A stretch of 64,000 bases of DNA from Flavisphingomonas formosensis (lineage in GTDB: Bacteria; Pseudomonadota; Alphaproteobacteria; Sphingomonadales; Sphingomonadaceae). The notes under the pieces were generated by a model. That model made no database searches and was not told where the DNA came from. It worked only from the letters and a program-made list of their open reading frames with translations. Both the position numbers and the translations under genes were made by a program. This document shows positions 47,041-55,698 of the stretch, piece after piece. The stretch's first letter is position 1. Each line of letters begins with the position of its first letter. The stretch covers positions 124,001 to 188,000 of the forward strand of contig NZ_WRPK01000004.1 in NCBI RefSeq assembly GCF_009755815.1. Direction: 5' to 3'.

Positions 47041-50000
47041 CCGACGAACGCAGCGAGGAGGAAGCCGACGCGATCACCGCGCCTTCGGCCAATCCCTCCC
47101 GGCCCTTCATCCTGAGGCCGGTCGCGACCACGCTGTTCATGCTCGCGATCCTGCTGTCGGGGCTCATCGCCTATCGCATGCTGCCGCTCTCGGCGTTGCC
47201 GGAGGTCGATTATCCCACCATCCAGGTGAGCACCCTCTATCCCGGCGCGAGCCCGGACGTAATGGGGATGACGGTGACGGCCCCGCTGGAGCGGCAGTTC
47301 GGCGAGATGGCCGGGCTGTCCCGCATGTCTTCGGTGTCGTCGGCCGGCGCATCGGTGATCACCCTCCAGTTCAATCTCGACCTGTCGCTGGACGTAGCCG
47401 AGCAGGAGGTGCAGGCGGCGATCAACGCCGCGGGCACGCTGCTGCCGTCCGATCTGCCGGCGCCGCCCATCTATGCCAAGGTCAATCCCGCCGACGCGCC
47501 GGTCCTCAGCCTGGGTATCACGTCGAAGACGCGGACCCTCTCGGAAGTCCAGAATCTTGTCGACCAGCGTGTCGCCAACAAGATCGCCCAGATTTCCGGC
47601 GTCGGCCTGGTCTCGCTGTCCGGCGGGCAGCGGCCCGCGGTGCGCATCCAGGCGAACGTCCAGGCGCTCGCATCGCGCGGCATTTCGATGGATCAGCTGC
47701 GCAGCGTGATCGCCAGCGCGAACGTCAACGGTGCCAAGGGCAGCTTCGACGGGCCGACGCGATCCTGGTCGATTGACGCCAATGATCAACTCGCCACCGC
47801 CGAAGAGTATCGGAGCCTGATCATCGCGCATCAGGGCGGTGATCCGGTGCGCCTGTCGGACGTCGCCAACGTCGTCGATGCCTCCGAAAACCGCCGCATC
47901 GGTGCGTGGATGAACCGCACCCCTGCGATCGTGCTGGATGTGCAACGCCAGCCGGGCGCCAACGTCATCCAGACCGTCGACATGATCAAGCAGGCGCTGC
48001 CCAGTCTGGAAGCTGCGCTGCCGGCCGACGTCCATGTCACTCTGCTGACCGACCGCACCACCGGCATCCGCGCTTCCGTGCATGACGTGCAGATGGAGCT
48101 GGTGTTCGCCGTCATCCTGGTGACGCTGGCGATCTTCCTGTTCCTGGGAAGTCCGCAGGCGACGCTCATCGCGTCCATCTCCGTGCCGCTGTCGCTGATC
48201 GGCACCTTCGGCGCGATGTACATGCTGGGCTTCAGCCTCAACAATCTCTCACTGATGGCGCTCACCATCGCGTCCGGCTTCGTGGTCGACGACGCCATCG
48301 TCGTGACCGAGAATATCGCCCGTCATCTCGAAAAGGGCGAGCGCCCCTTCACCGCCGCGCTCAAGGGATCGAGCGAGATCGGCTTCACCATCATCTCCCT
48401 CACCGTCAGCCTCGTCGCGGTGCTGATCCCGTTGCTGTTCATGGGCGATGTCGTCGGCCGGCTGTTCCGCGAGTTCGCGGTGACGCTCGCGGTGACCATT
48501 CTGATCTCCGCGGTGGTCGCGCTCACGCTCGTCCCGATGCTCTCCGCCCGCTGGCTCAAGCCGGAGGAAGAGATCCGCAAGATCCGTATCGTCGAGATCA
48601 CCCAGGGCTGGTTCGAGCGCTTGGCGGATCGCTATCGCCATTGGCTCGATTGGGTGCTGGCGCGGCAGCGGGCGACGATGGTGGTCTTCGCCTGCACGCT
48701 GGCGCTCACCGCGCTGCTGTTCGTGCTGGTGCCGAAGGGGCTGTTCCCCGAACAGGATACTGGCCAGCTCCAGGCGGTCGTGCAGGCGGGGCAGGGGGTA
48801 TCCTTCGCGCGGATGTCCGATCTGCAGGAGCAGGTGGCCGACACGATCCTCAAGGATCCGGACGTCTCCAGCCTCAGCTCCAATGTCGGCGTGGACGGCA
48901 AGAATGCGACGCTCAATCAGGGCCGTATGCTGATCAACCTCAAGGACGACAGCGATCGGAGCGGCAGCCAGGCGAAGCTGATCAAGCGGCTGCAGGAGAG
49001 CGTGGCGCATATCCCCGGCGTCACTTTCTACGTGCGGCCGGTACAGGATCTGACGATCGATGCCGAAGGCGGGCCGACCGCCTATCGCTTCGCGCTGCAA
49101 GGCGCGGATCAGGCGGTGATCGACGAATGGGCGGGCAAGCTGGTCGCCGAACTGCAGCATGTCTCCAAGGTGCGCCATGTCGTGTCGGACGTACTGACCA
49201 ACGGCCCCGCCGTCACCGTCCAGCTCAACCGCGATTCGGCGGCCCGGCTCGGCATCAGCGCCTCGGCGGTGGACAGCGCGCTCTACAACGCCTTCGGCCA
49301 GCGCATCATCTCGACCATCTTCACCCAGTCCAGCCAATATCGCGTGATCCTCGAGAGCCAGCCCGACATGCTGGAAACGCCTGAAGCGCTGTCCCGATTG
49401 TACATCGCAACGAGCAGCGGCACGTCCGTGCCGCTCACCACCGTAGCCACCGTCGTGCGCGGTACGGCGCCGCTCCAGGTCTCACGCGTCTCGCAGTTCC
49501 CCGCCGCAACGATCGGCTTCGATCTGGCCCCCGGCGAATCACTGGGCGGCGCGGTCGATGCGATCACGGCCGCTCAGAAGCGCATCGGTTTCCCGGACGA
49601 GCTAATCACCACCAAGTTCCTCGGTGCGGCCGACGCCTTCCGCGCGAGCCTGTCCAACGAGATCTGGCTGATCCTTGCCGCGATCGTGGTCGTCTATATC
49701 GTGCTCGGCGTGCTCTATGAGAGCTTCGTCCATCCGGTGACGATTCTGTCGACGCTGCCTTCGGCCGGCATCGGCGCGCTGCTCGCGCTGTTGGTGACGG
49801 GCAACGATCTGGGCGTCATCGGGATCATCGGCATCGTGCTGCTGATCGGCATCGTGAAGAAGAACGCGATCATGATGATAGACTTCGCGATCGATGCGCA
49901 GCGGCAGGAGGGCAAGGATGCCGACACGGCGATCCGCCAGGCCGCCATGCTGCGTTTCCGCCCGATCATGATGACCACCTTCGCCGCGCTGTTCGCCGCC

Positions 50001-50201
50001 ATCCCGCTGATCTTCGGCACCGGCATGGGATCGGAGCTCCGCCGCCCGCTCGGCCTCGCCATCGCGGGCGGCCTGATCCTCAGTCAGGCGCTGACCTTGT
50101 TCACCACGCCGGTGATCTTCCTGGCCTTCGAGCGCCTGTCCGAGCGGTTCCGCCGCCGCAGCGACGCGCAGCCCGAGTTGCCGCTGGAGAGCGGCGCGTG
50201 A
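47037..50201 (+). CDS. mdtB: MdtB-like RND multidrug transporter
   Basis: A 1054-residue inner-membrane RND pump protein, 12 helices and two large periplasmic loops. Recognised by NPSRPFILRPVATTLFMLAI, ALPEVDYPTIQVSTLYPGAS, ADVHVTLLTDRTTGIRASVH, FSLNNLSLMALTIASGFVVD and DDAIVVTENIARHLEKGERP (proton-relay Asp pair), and VGVDGKNATLNQGRMLINLK. In Mdt systems MdtB and MdtC form a heterotrimer. It starts with GTG at 47037 overlapping the mdtA stop. A 140-base palindromic element separates it from mdtC. Confidence 0.94.
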   Translation: MTDERSEEEADAITAPSANPSRPFILRPVATTLFMLAILLSGLIAYRMLPLSALPEVDYPTIQVSTLYPGASPDVMGMTVTAPLERQFGEMAGLSRMSSVSSAGASVITLQFNLDLSLDVAEQEVQAAINAAGTLLPSDLPAPPIYAKVNPADAPVLSLGITSKTRTLSEVQNLVDQRVANKIAQISGVGLVSLSGGQRPAVRIQANVQALASRGISMDQLRSVIASANVNGAKGSFDGPTRSWSIDANDQLATAEEYRSLIIAHQGGDPVRLSDVANVVDASENRRIGAWMNRTPAIVLDVQRQPGANVIQTVDMIKQALPSLEAALPADVHVTLLTDRTTGIRASVHDVQMELVFAVILVTLAIFLFLGSPQATLIASISVPLSLIGTFGAMYMLGFSLNNLSLMALTIASGFVVDDAIVVTENIARHLEKGERPFTAALKGSSEIGFTIISLTVSLVAVLIPLLFMGDVVGRLFREFAVTLAVTILISAVVALTLVPMLSARWLKPEEEIRKIRIVEITQGWFERLADRYRHWLDWVLARQRATMVVFACTLALTALLFVLVPKGLFPEQDTGQLQAVVQAGQGVSFARMSDLQEQVADTILKDPDVSSLSSNVGVDGKNATLNQGRMLINLKDDSDRSGSQAKLIKRLQESVAHIPGVTFYVRPVQDLTIDAEGGPTAYRFALQGADQAVIDEWAGKLVAELQHVSKVRHVVSDVLTNGPAVTVQLNRDSAARLGISASAVDSALYNAFGQRIISTIFTQSSQYRVILESQPDMLETPEALSRLYIATSSGTSVPLTTVATVVRGTAPLQVSRVSQFPAATIGFDLAPGESLGGAVDAITAAQKRIGFPDELITTKFLGAADAFRASLSNEIWLILAAIVVVYIVLGVLYESFVHPVTILSTLPSAGIGALLALLVTGNDLGVIGIIGIVLLIGIVKKNAIMMIDFAIDAQRQEGKDADTAIRQAAMLRFRPIMMTTFAALFAAIPLIFGTGMGSELRRPLGLAIAGGLILSQALTLFTTPVIFLAFERLSERFRRRSDAQPELPLESGA

Positions 50202-50214
50202 GGGGTCTTACCTG

Positions 50215-50354
50215 TCATCCTCCCCCAAAGGGGGAGGGGGACCATGCGAAGCATGGTGGAGGGGCCCCGCTCACAATCCATGTGACGCATGCAGTTGGCG
50301 AGAACCCCTCCACCGCGCTTCGCGCGGTCCCTCTCCCCCTTTGGGGGAGGATGA
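50215..50354. repeat. Large composite palindrome between mdtB and mdtC
   Basis: The outer arms, TCATCCTCCCCCAAAGGGGG at the left (from 50215) and its complement at the right (to 50354), enclose two smaller hairpins (ACCATGCGAAGCATGGT at 50241-50257 and ACCGCGCTTCGCGCGGT nearby). The whole 140 bases can fold into one branched structure. It resembles dispersed intergenic elements of sphingomonads, and TCATCCTCCCC recurs at 8028. Here it breaks a pump operon whose genes otherwise overlap. Confidence 0.8.
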
Positions 50355-50373
50355 AGAACGGAAGGCGCAGGCC

Positions 50374-53300
50374 GTGAACATCTCGGCACCCTTCATCCGC
50401 CGGCCGATCGGCACGCTGCTGCTGACTATCGGCCTTGCGCTGACCGGCATCGCGGCCTTCTTCGTACTGCCCGTGGCGCCGCTGCCGCAGGTCGATTTCC
50501 CGACGGTGATGGTGCAGGCCAACCTGGCGGGCGCGTCGCCGACGACGATGGCGACCAGCGTCGCCTCCCCGCTGGAACGGCGCCTGGGAACGATCGCGGG
50601 CGTCACCGAAATGACCTCCCAATCGGGCATAGGCTCGACGCGGATCACCCTCCAATTCGATCTGTCGCGCAATATCGACGGCGCCGCGCGCGACGTGCAG
50701 GCGGCGATCAATGCCGCGCGCGCGGATCTGCCCGCCACGCTCAAGACCAATCCCAGCTACAGCAAGATGAATCCGGCCGATGCGCCGATCATGATCATCG
50801 CGCTCACGTCGAAGACGCGCTCTCCGGCGGAAATCTACGATGCCGTGTCCAATGTCGTGCAGCAGCGGCTGCTGCAGGTGCAGGGCGTCGGCGGCGTCGA
50901 GCTGGGCGGCGCGGCGCTGCCAGCGGTCCGCATCGACCTCAATCCGCTGGCCCTGGCGCGCTATGGCATTCCGCTGGAGGATGTCCGCACTGCGGTATCC
51001 GCCAGCGATGCCAACCGTCCCCGCGGCGTGATGGAGAGCGGGGATACCGCCTATCAGCTTTATGGCGACAAGCCGGGATTGAAGGCCGCGGACTATCACG
51101 ACCTCATCGTCGCCTGGCGCAACGGCATCGCCGTCCGCCTGTCGGATGTCGCGAAAGTCTATGACGGCCCGGAGGACATCCGCACCATGGGCCTGTTCAA
51201 CGGGCAGCGGGCGGTGACCATCATCATCAGCCGACAGCCCGGCGCCAATATCGTCGCCACGGTCGATGCGGTGAAGGCACAGCTGCCGGCGCTGCAGGCC
51301 GCCATGCCGGCGGACATCAAGCTTTCGGTCGCGTCGGACCGGACGACCACGATCCGGGCCTCGCTGCACGAGGTGGAGATCACGCTCGTCATCGCCACCT
51401 TGCTGGTGGTCATGGTCGTCAGCGTCTTCCTGCGTTCGCTGCGTGCCACCATCGTGCCGGCCGTGGCCGTGGTCGTATCGCTGCTCGGCACGCTCGGCGT
51501 GATGTACCTGCTCGGCTTCAGCCTCAACAACCTATCACTGATGGCGCTCACCGTCGCGACCGGCTTCGTCGTCGACGATGCGATCGTGGTGCTGGAGAAT
51601 ATCAGCCGCCACATCGAAGAGGGAATGAGCCGTCGCCAGGCGTCGCTGCGTGGCGCGCGCGAAGTGGGTTTCACCGTCCTTTCCATCTCGCTCAGCCTCG
51701 TCGCGGTGTTCATCCCGCTGCTGTTCATGGGCGGCATCATCGGCCGCCTTTTCCGTGAATTCGCGGTGACGATGACGGTCGCCGTGCTGATCAGCCTCGT
51801 CATCTCGCTGACGACGACGCCGATGCTCGCATCGCTGATCCTGCGCGACAAGCCGAAGGAAAAGGCCAGCCGCCTGTCCGATTTCGCCGAACGGCAATTC
51901 GATCGGGTGCAGCGCAGCTATGCCCGCAATCTCGATTGGGCGCTGGCCAACCGGGCGACGATGCTGCTGCTGCTCGCGGGCGCCGTGGCGCTCAACATCT
52001 TCCTGCTGATTCAGGTGCAGAAAGGTTTCTTCCCGGAACAGGATACCGGATCGCTGCAGGGCGGCCTGCGCGCCGATCAGAGCATTTCCTTCCTGGACAT
52101 GCAGACCAAGCTGCAGGCGATCGTGAAGATCATCCGCCACGATCGGGCAGTCCAGAATGTCGTCGCCTTCACCGGCGGCTCGCGCGCGGGCGGCGGCTTC
52201 ATGTTCGTCGTGCTGAAGCCCAAGAGCCAGCGCGATTCCAGCCGGGACGTGATCACGCGGCTGAGGCCCAAGCTCGCCAAGATCACCGGCGTCAGCGTCT
52301 TCCTCAATCCGGTGCAGGACATGCGCGTCGGCGGGCGATCGTCCAACAGCACCTACCAATATACGTTGAAGGCCGACGATCAGAAGGTGTTGCAGGATTC
52401 GGCGGAGAAGCTCGCCGTCGCGCTCAAGAGCGAGCGTTCGGTGACCGACGTCGATACGGATCAGGCCGATGGCGCGGCGGAAGTCTATGTGACGATCGAC
52501 CGCGATAGCGCCAGCCGCCTGGGCGTCACGCCGCAGATGGTCGACAACACCCTCTACGACGGTTTCGGCCAGCGGCAGGTCGCGACGATCTACAGTGGGC
52601 TCAACCAATATCATGTGGTGATGGGCGTTTCTCCCGAGCTCACCCGTTCGCCGGACCAGCTCAGCAACGTCTATGTGCCGACCGCGAGTACGGCGACCAC
52701 GACGACAGCTACGTCCACCACATCAAGCATCTCGGGCACCGCCGCTTCGTCGAGCGCGGCGAGCTCGGCCGGCGCGACGACGAACACCACCACGGTCAAC
52801 GGCTCCACCATCGTCGGATCGGCGACCGGCGGATCCTCGCCGGTGTCGACCACGGGGCAGGCCGCCGGCGCGGCCACGGGCGCAGCCGTCAATACCGCGC
52901 CGTCCAGCATGACGCCCTTGTCCACGATCGCAACCTGGGCGACGGGGTCCACCGCGGCTTCGGTCAATCACCAGGACGGGGCGCCCGCCACCACCATCTC
53001 GTTCAACACCGCCAACGGCTATTCGCTTGGCCAGGCCTCCCAGGGGATCCAGTCGGTCCAGGCCTCGCTTGGCCTGCCGTCGATGGTGCATGGCAGCTTT
53101 GCCGGCACCGCCCAGGTGTTCCAGCAATCGACGTCGTCGACGCCGATCCTCATCCTGTCGGCGCTGCTGGTGATCTACATCGTGCTCGGCATCCTCTACG
53201 AAAGCGCCATCCATCCGCTCACCGTGCTCTCCACCTTGCCGTCGGCAGGGCTGGGAGCGGTGATCGCGCTGATGATCACCGGATCGGAATTCGATCTGAT

Positions 53301-53703
53301 CGCCCTGATCGGCCTCATCCTGCTGATCGGCATCGTGAAGAAGAACGCGATCATGATCATCGATTTCGCGCTGGATGCGGAACGGGCGCGGGGGCTGACG
53401 CCGTTCGAGGCGATCCGCGAGGCATCGCTGCTGCGCTTCCGCCCGATCCTGATGACGACGCTCGCCGCAGCCTTCGGCGCGCTGCCGCTCGCCATCGGTT
53501 TCGGTGAGGGGGCGGAGCTGCGTCGGCCGCTCGGCATCGCCATCGTCGGCGGCCTGATCGCGAGCCAGTTCCTCACGCTGCTGACCACACCGGTCGTCTA
53601 TCTCGCGCTCGATCGCTTCCGCCGCCGCTCGCCCAACGAAAGGCTGCTCGCACGCCACAGCGACCGTCCGATCTCACCCACACAGGGAAACATATCCGCA
53701 TGA
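50374..53703 (+). CDS. mdtC: MdtC-like RND multidrug transporter with a Ser/Thr-rich insertion
   Basis: A 1109-residue RND transporter, partner of MdtB. The GTG at 50374 gives the classical N terminus NISAPFIRRPIGTLLLTIGL and follows GGAAGG at good spacing; the frame is open further upstream but into the repeat element. The Asp pair is in ATGFVVDDAIVVLENISRHI. Family length is about 1030-1040. The extra comes from residues about 770-844 (52681-52905), a stretch almost only of Thr, Ser, Ala and Gly in the second periplasmic loop before MTPLSTIATW. The stop overlaps the outer-membrane factor start. Confidence 0.93.
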   Translation: MNISAPFIRRPIGTLLLTIGLALTGIAAFFVLPVAPLPQVDFPTVMVQANLAGASPTTMATSVASPLERRLGTIAGVTEMTSQSGIGSTRITLQFDLSRNIDGAARDVQAAINAARADLPATLKTNPSYSKMNPADAPIMIIALTSKTRSPAEIYDAVSNVVQQRLLQVQGVGGVELGGAALPAVRIDLNPLALARYGIPLEDVRTAVSASDANRPRGVMESGDTAYQLYGDKPGLKAADYHDLIVAWRNGIAVRLSDVAKVYDGPEDIRTMGLFNGQRAVTIIISRQPGANIVATVDAVKAQLPALQAAMPADIKLSVASDRTTTIRASLHEVEITLVIATLLVVMVVSVFLRSLRATIVPAVAVVVSLLGTLGVMYLLGFSLNNLSLMALTVATGFVVDDAIVVLENISRHIEEGMSRRQASLRGAREVGFTVLSISLSLVAVFIPLLFMGGIIGRLFREFAVTMTVAVLISLVISLTTTPMLASLILRDKPKEKASRLSDFAERQFDRVQRSYARNLDWALANRATMLLLLAGAVALNIFLLIQVQKGFFPEQDTGSLQGGLRADQSISFLDMQTKLQAIVKIIRHDRAVQNVVAFTGGSRAGGGFMFVVLKPKSQRDSSRDVITRLRPKLAKITGVSVFLNPVQDMRVGGRSSNSTYQYTLKADDQKVLQDSAEKLAVALKSERSVTDVDTDQADGAAEVYVTIDRDSASRLGVTPQMVDNTLYDGFGQRQVATIYSGLNQYHVVMGVSPELTRSPDQLSNVYVPTASTATTTTATSTTSSISGTAASSSAASSAGATTNTTTVNGSTIVGSATGGSSPVSTTGQAAGAATGAAVNTAPSSMTPLSTIATWATGSTAASVNHQDGAPATTISFNTANGYSLGQASQGIQSVQASLGLPSMVHGSFAGTAQVFQQSTSSTPILILSALLVIYIVLGILYESAIHPLTVLSTLPSAGLGAVIALMITGSEFDLIALIGLILLIGIVKKNAIMIIDFALDAERARGLTPFEAIREASLLRFRPILMTTLAAAFGALPLAIGFGEGAELRRPLGIAIVGGLIASQFLTLLTTPVVYLALDRFRRRSPNERLLARHSDRPISPTQGNISA

Positions 53704-55148
53704 GCCTCTTGCGCGCAGCCACGACCGTGCCGGTGCTGGCGGCGATGCTGCTTTCCGGATGCAGCATGGCGCCTCATTACAGCCGTCCGGCGCAGCCGAT
53801 CCCGGCGGGCTTCAAGGAAGAGGCCGGCTGGCGCACCGCCCAGCCTGCGGACGATATCGCCAAGGGCCAGTGGTGGAAGCTGTTCGGCGATCCCGTGCTG
53901 GACGATCTCGAGGCGCGCGTGCTCGTTTCGAACCAGAATCTGGCTGCTGCCGAAGCTGCCTATCGCCAGGCGCGTGCCACGGTGAGCGAGCAGCGTGCCG
54001 CCTTGTTGCCGACCGTCGATCTTTCCGCCGATGCCACTCGCGCCGGTACCTTCGGCAGCGGGACGACGACGATCAACAATTCCGGTGGCGTCCAGAACAG
54101 CTCGAGCAACGGCAGCAAGCGCTACACCGTCTCGATCGGCGCGAGTTGGGAGCCGGATCTATGGGGCCGCATCGGATCGACCGTGCGCCAGGCCAAGGCG
54201 AACGCCCAGGCGAGCCATGCCGATCTGGTGAACGCCGCACTCTCGGCGCAGGGCGAACTCGCTCTGGATTATGTTCAGCTCCGCGGCATCGAGGCGCAGC
54301 AACTGATCCTCGCCGACACGATCAGCGCTTATGAGCGTGCGCTGACGATCACCACCAATCGCTATAATTCGGGCGTGGTTGCCCGTGTCGACGTGCTTCA
54401 GGCGGAAACCCAGCTGCGTACGGCTCGCGCCAGCGCCGCCGATCTGGTGCGGCAGCGGGCAATTTTCGAGCATGCGATCGCCGTGCTTGTCGGTGAAAGC
54501 CCGTCCACCTTCTCGATCGCCCCGGCCGCCTGGAACCGCGCCGTACCCGACGTGCCGGGCATCCTGCCCTCCGCGCTGATCGAGCGCCGGCCGGACGTCG
54601 CGGCGGCCGAACGCCGTGTTGCCGCCGCCAATCAGCAGATCGGCATCGCCCGCGCCGCCTTCTTCCCGACCATCGGGCTCAGCGGGTCGGTCGGCGGCAA
54701 TTCGAGTTCGCTGGGCAATCTTCTCAAGGCGGTGAGCAGCGTCTGGTCGCTGGGCGCGACCGGTGCGCTCACCCTGCTCGATTTCGGTGCCCGCGCGGCG
54801 CAGGTGCGGCAGGCGCGTGCCGCCTATGACGAAGCGGTTGCCACCTACCGCCAGATCGTTCTCACCGCTTTCCAGCAGACCGAGGACGAACTTGCCGCGG
54901 TGCGCGTGCTGAAGACGGTAGGCGATGAGCGTGTCGCCGCCGCCGTCGCTGCCAACCGGGTCGAGCAGCTCACCCAGAACCAATATGTCGCCGGTATCAT
55001 CGCCTATACCGATGTGATCACGGCACAGACCACGGCGCTCAGCGCCCGCCAGACGGAAGCGAGCGCGATCGTCGACCGTCAGGTCGCCGCGATCACGCTC
55101 ATTCAGGCGATCGGCGGAACCTGGGTGGACAGCGATCCTGCGAAATAG
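53700..55148 (+). CDS. Outer-membrane factor lipoprotein of the RND pump (NodT family)
   Basis: A 482-residue TolC-like lipoprotein. The signal ends in the lipobox LLSGC (MSLLRAATTVPVLAAMLLSG then Cys). Two OEP repeats follow: GQWWKLFGDPVLDDLEARVL, VSIGASWEPDLWGRIGSTVR, ILPSALIERRPDVAAAERRV and GALTLLDFGARAAQVRQARA. The ATGA overlap with mdtC ties it to the RND pump. It is not a close copy of the first outer-membrane factor at 41295, so each pump has its own duct. Confidence 0.93.
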   Translation: MSLLRAATTVPVLAAMLLSGCSMAPHYSRPAQPIPAGFKEEAGWRTAQPADDIAKGQWWKLFGDPVLDDLEARVLVSNQNLAAAEAAYRQARATVSEQRAALLPTVDLSADATRAGTFGSGTTTINNSGGVQNSSSNGSKRYTVSIGASWEPDLWGRIGSTVRQAKANAQASHADLVNAALSAQGELALDYVQLRGIEAQQLILADTISAYERALTITTNRYNSGVVARVDVLQAETQLRTARASAADLVRQRAIFEHAIAVLVGESPSTFSIAPAAWNRAVPDVPGILPSALIERRPDVAAAERRVAAANQQIGIARAAFFPTIGLSGSVGGNSSSLGNLLKAVSSVWSLGATGALTLLDFGARAAQVRQARAAYDEAVATYRQIVLTAFQQTEDELAAVRVLKTVGDERVAAAVAANRVEQLTQNQYVAGIIAYTDVITAQTTALSARQTEASAIVDRQVAAITLIQAIGGTWVDSDPAK

Positions 55149-55210
55149 CCGGCGAAGGCCGCACCGCCTATACCGCGATATGCGTCGGTGAAGTTCGCAG
55201 GAGAGACGGC

Positions 55211-55621
55211 ATGACGGAATCGAAGGGCGGCTGCCTGTGCGGCGCCATCCGCTATCGGCTGGCCGAGGCGCCGCAGGCCGTTGCTTATTGCCATTGCCGC
55301 AATTGTCAGCGCGCGTCCGGCGCGCCGGTGCTGGTGTTCGGCACGGTGCCGCGCGACGCCTTCGTCGTCGAGCAGGGCAATCCCCGGCGACACCGCTCGT
55401 CGCCTATCGGCGAGCGCTGGTTTTGCGGCGATTGCGGCTGCCAGATCGCCATGCATGTCGACTATCAGATCGATACGATCGACATCGCGATCGCGACGCT
55501 GGACGTGCCGGAAGCGAGCCCGCCCGAATTCCATATCTGGCATGGCAGCAGGATAGGCTGGTTCGAAACTGCGGATCATCTGACACGCTATCCGGATGCG
55601 GGGCCGGACGGCTCGGTGTGA
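55211..55621 (+). CDS. GFA-family zinc-binding protein
   Basis: A 136-residue protein of the GFA (glutathione-dependent formaldehyde-activating-like, CENP-V) fold. The zinc-binding cysteines are GGCLCGAIRY (about 7-16), AYCHCRNCQRASGAPV (about 26-41) and RWFCGDCGCQIA (about 71-82). Most members do not act on formaldehyde; the role is unknown. It stands alone between the pump operon and the polyamine locus, with its own start. Confidence 0.9.
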   Translation: MTESKGGCLCGAIRYRLAEAPQAVAYCHCRNCQRASGAPVLVFGTVPRDAFVVEQGNPRRHRSSPIGERWFCGDCGCQIAMHVDYQIDTIDIAIATLDVPEASPPEFHIWHGSRIGWFETADHLTRYPDAGPDGSV

Positions 55622-55628
55622 CAGTGAA

Positions 55629-55657
55629 TTGACAGCCGACAAACTGTGATCTTAGTT
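55629..55657 (+). promoter_or_regulatory. Promoter and putative operator of the spdH-like gene
   Basis: TTGACA (55629-55634), 17 bases, TTAGTT (55652-55657). In the spacer and -10 box lies TGTGATCTTA (55645-55654), matching 8 of 10 bases of the TGTGATCACA palindrome found at the puuB-like and TonB-receptor promoters. Confidence 0.6.
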
Positions 55658-55698
55658 TGCTCTCCAACGCCGCAAGAGGCGGCGTGGAGTCTGCGAAA

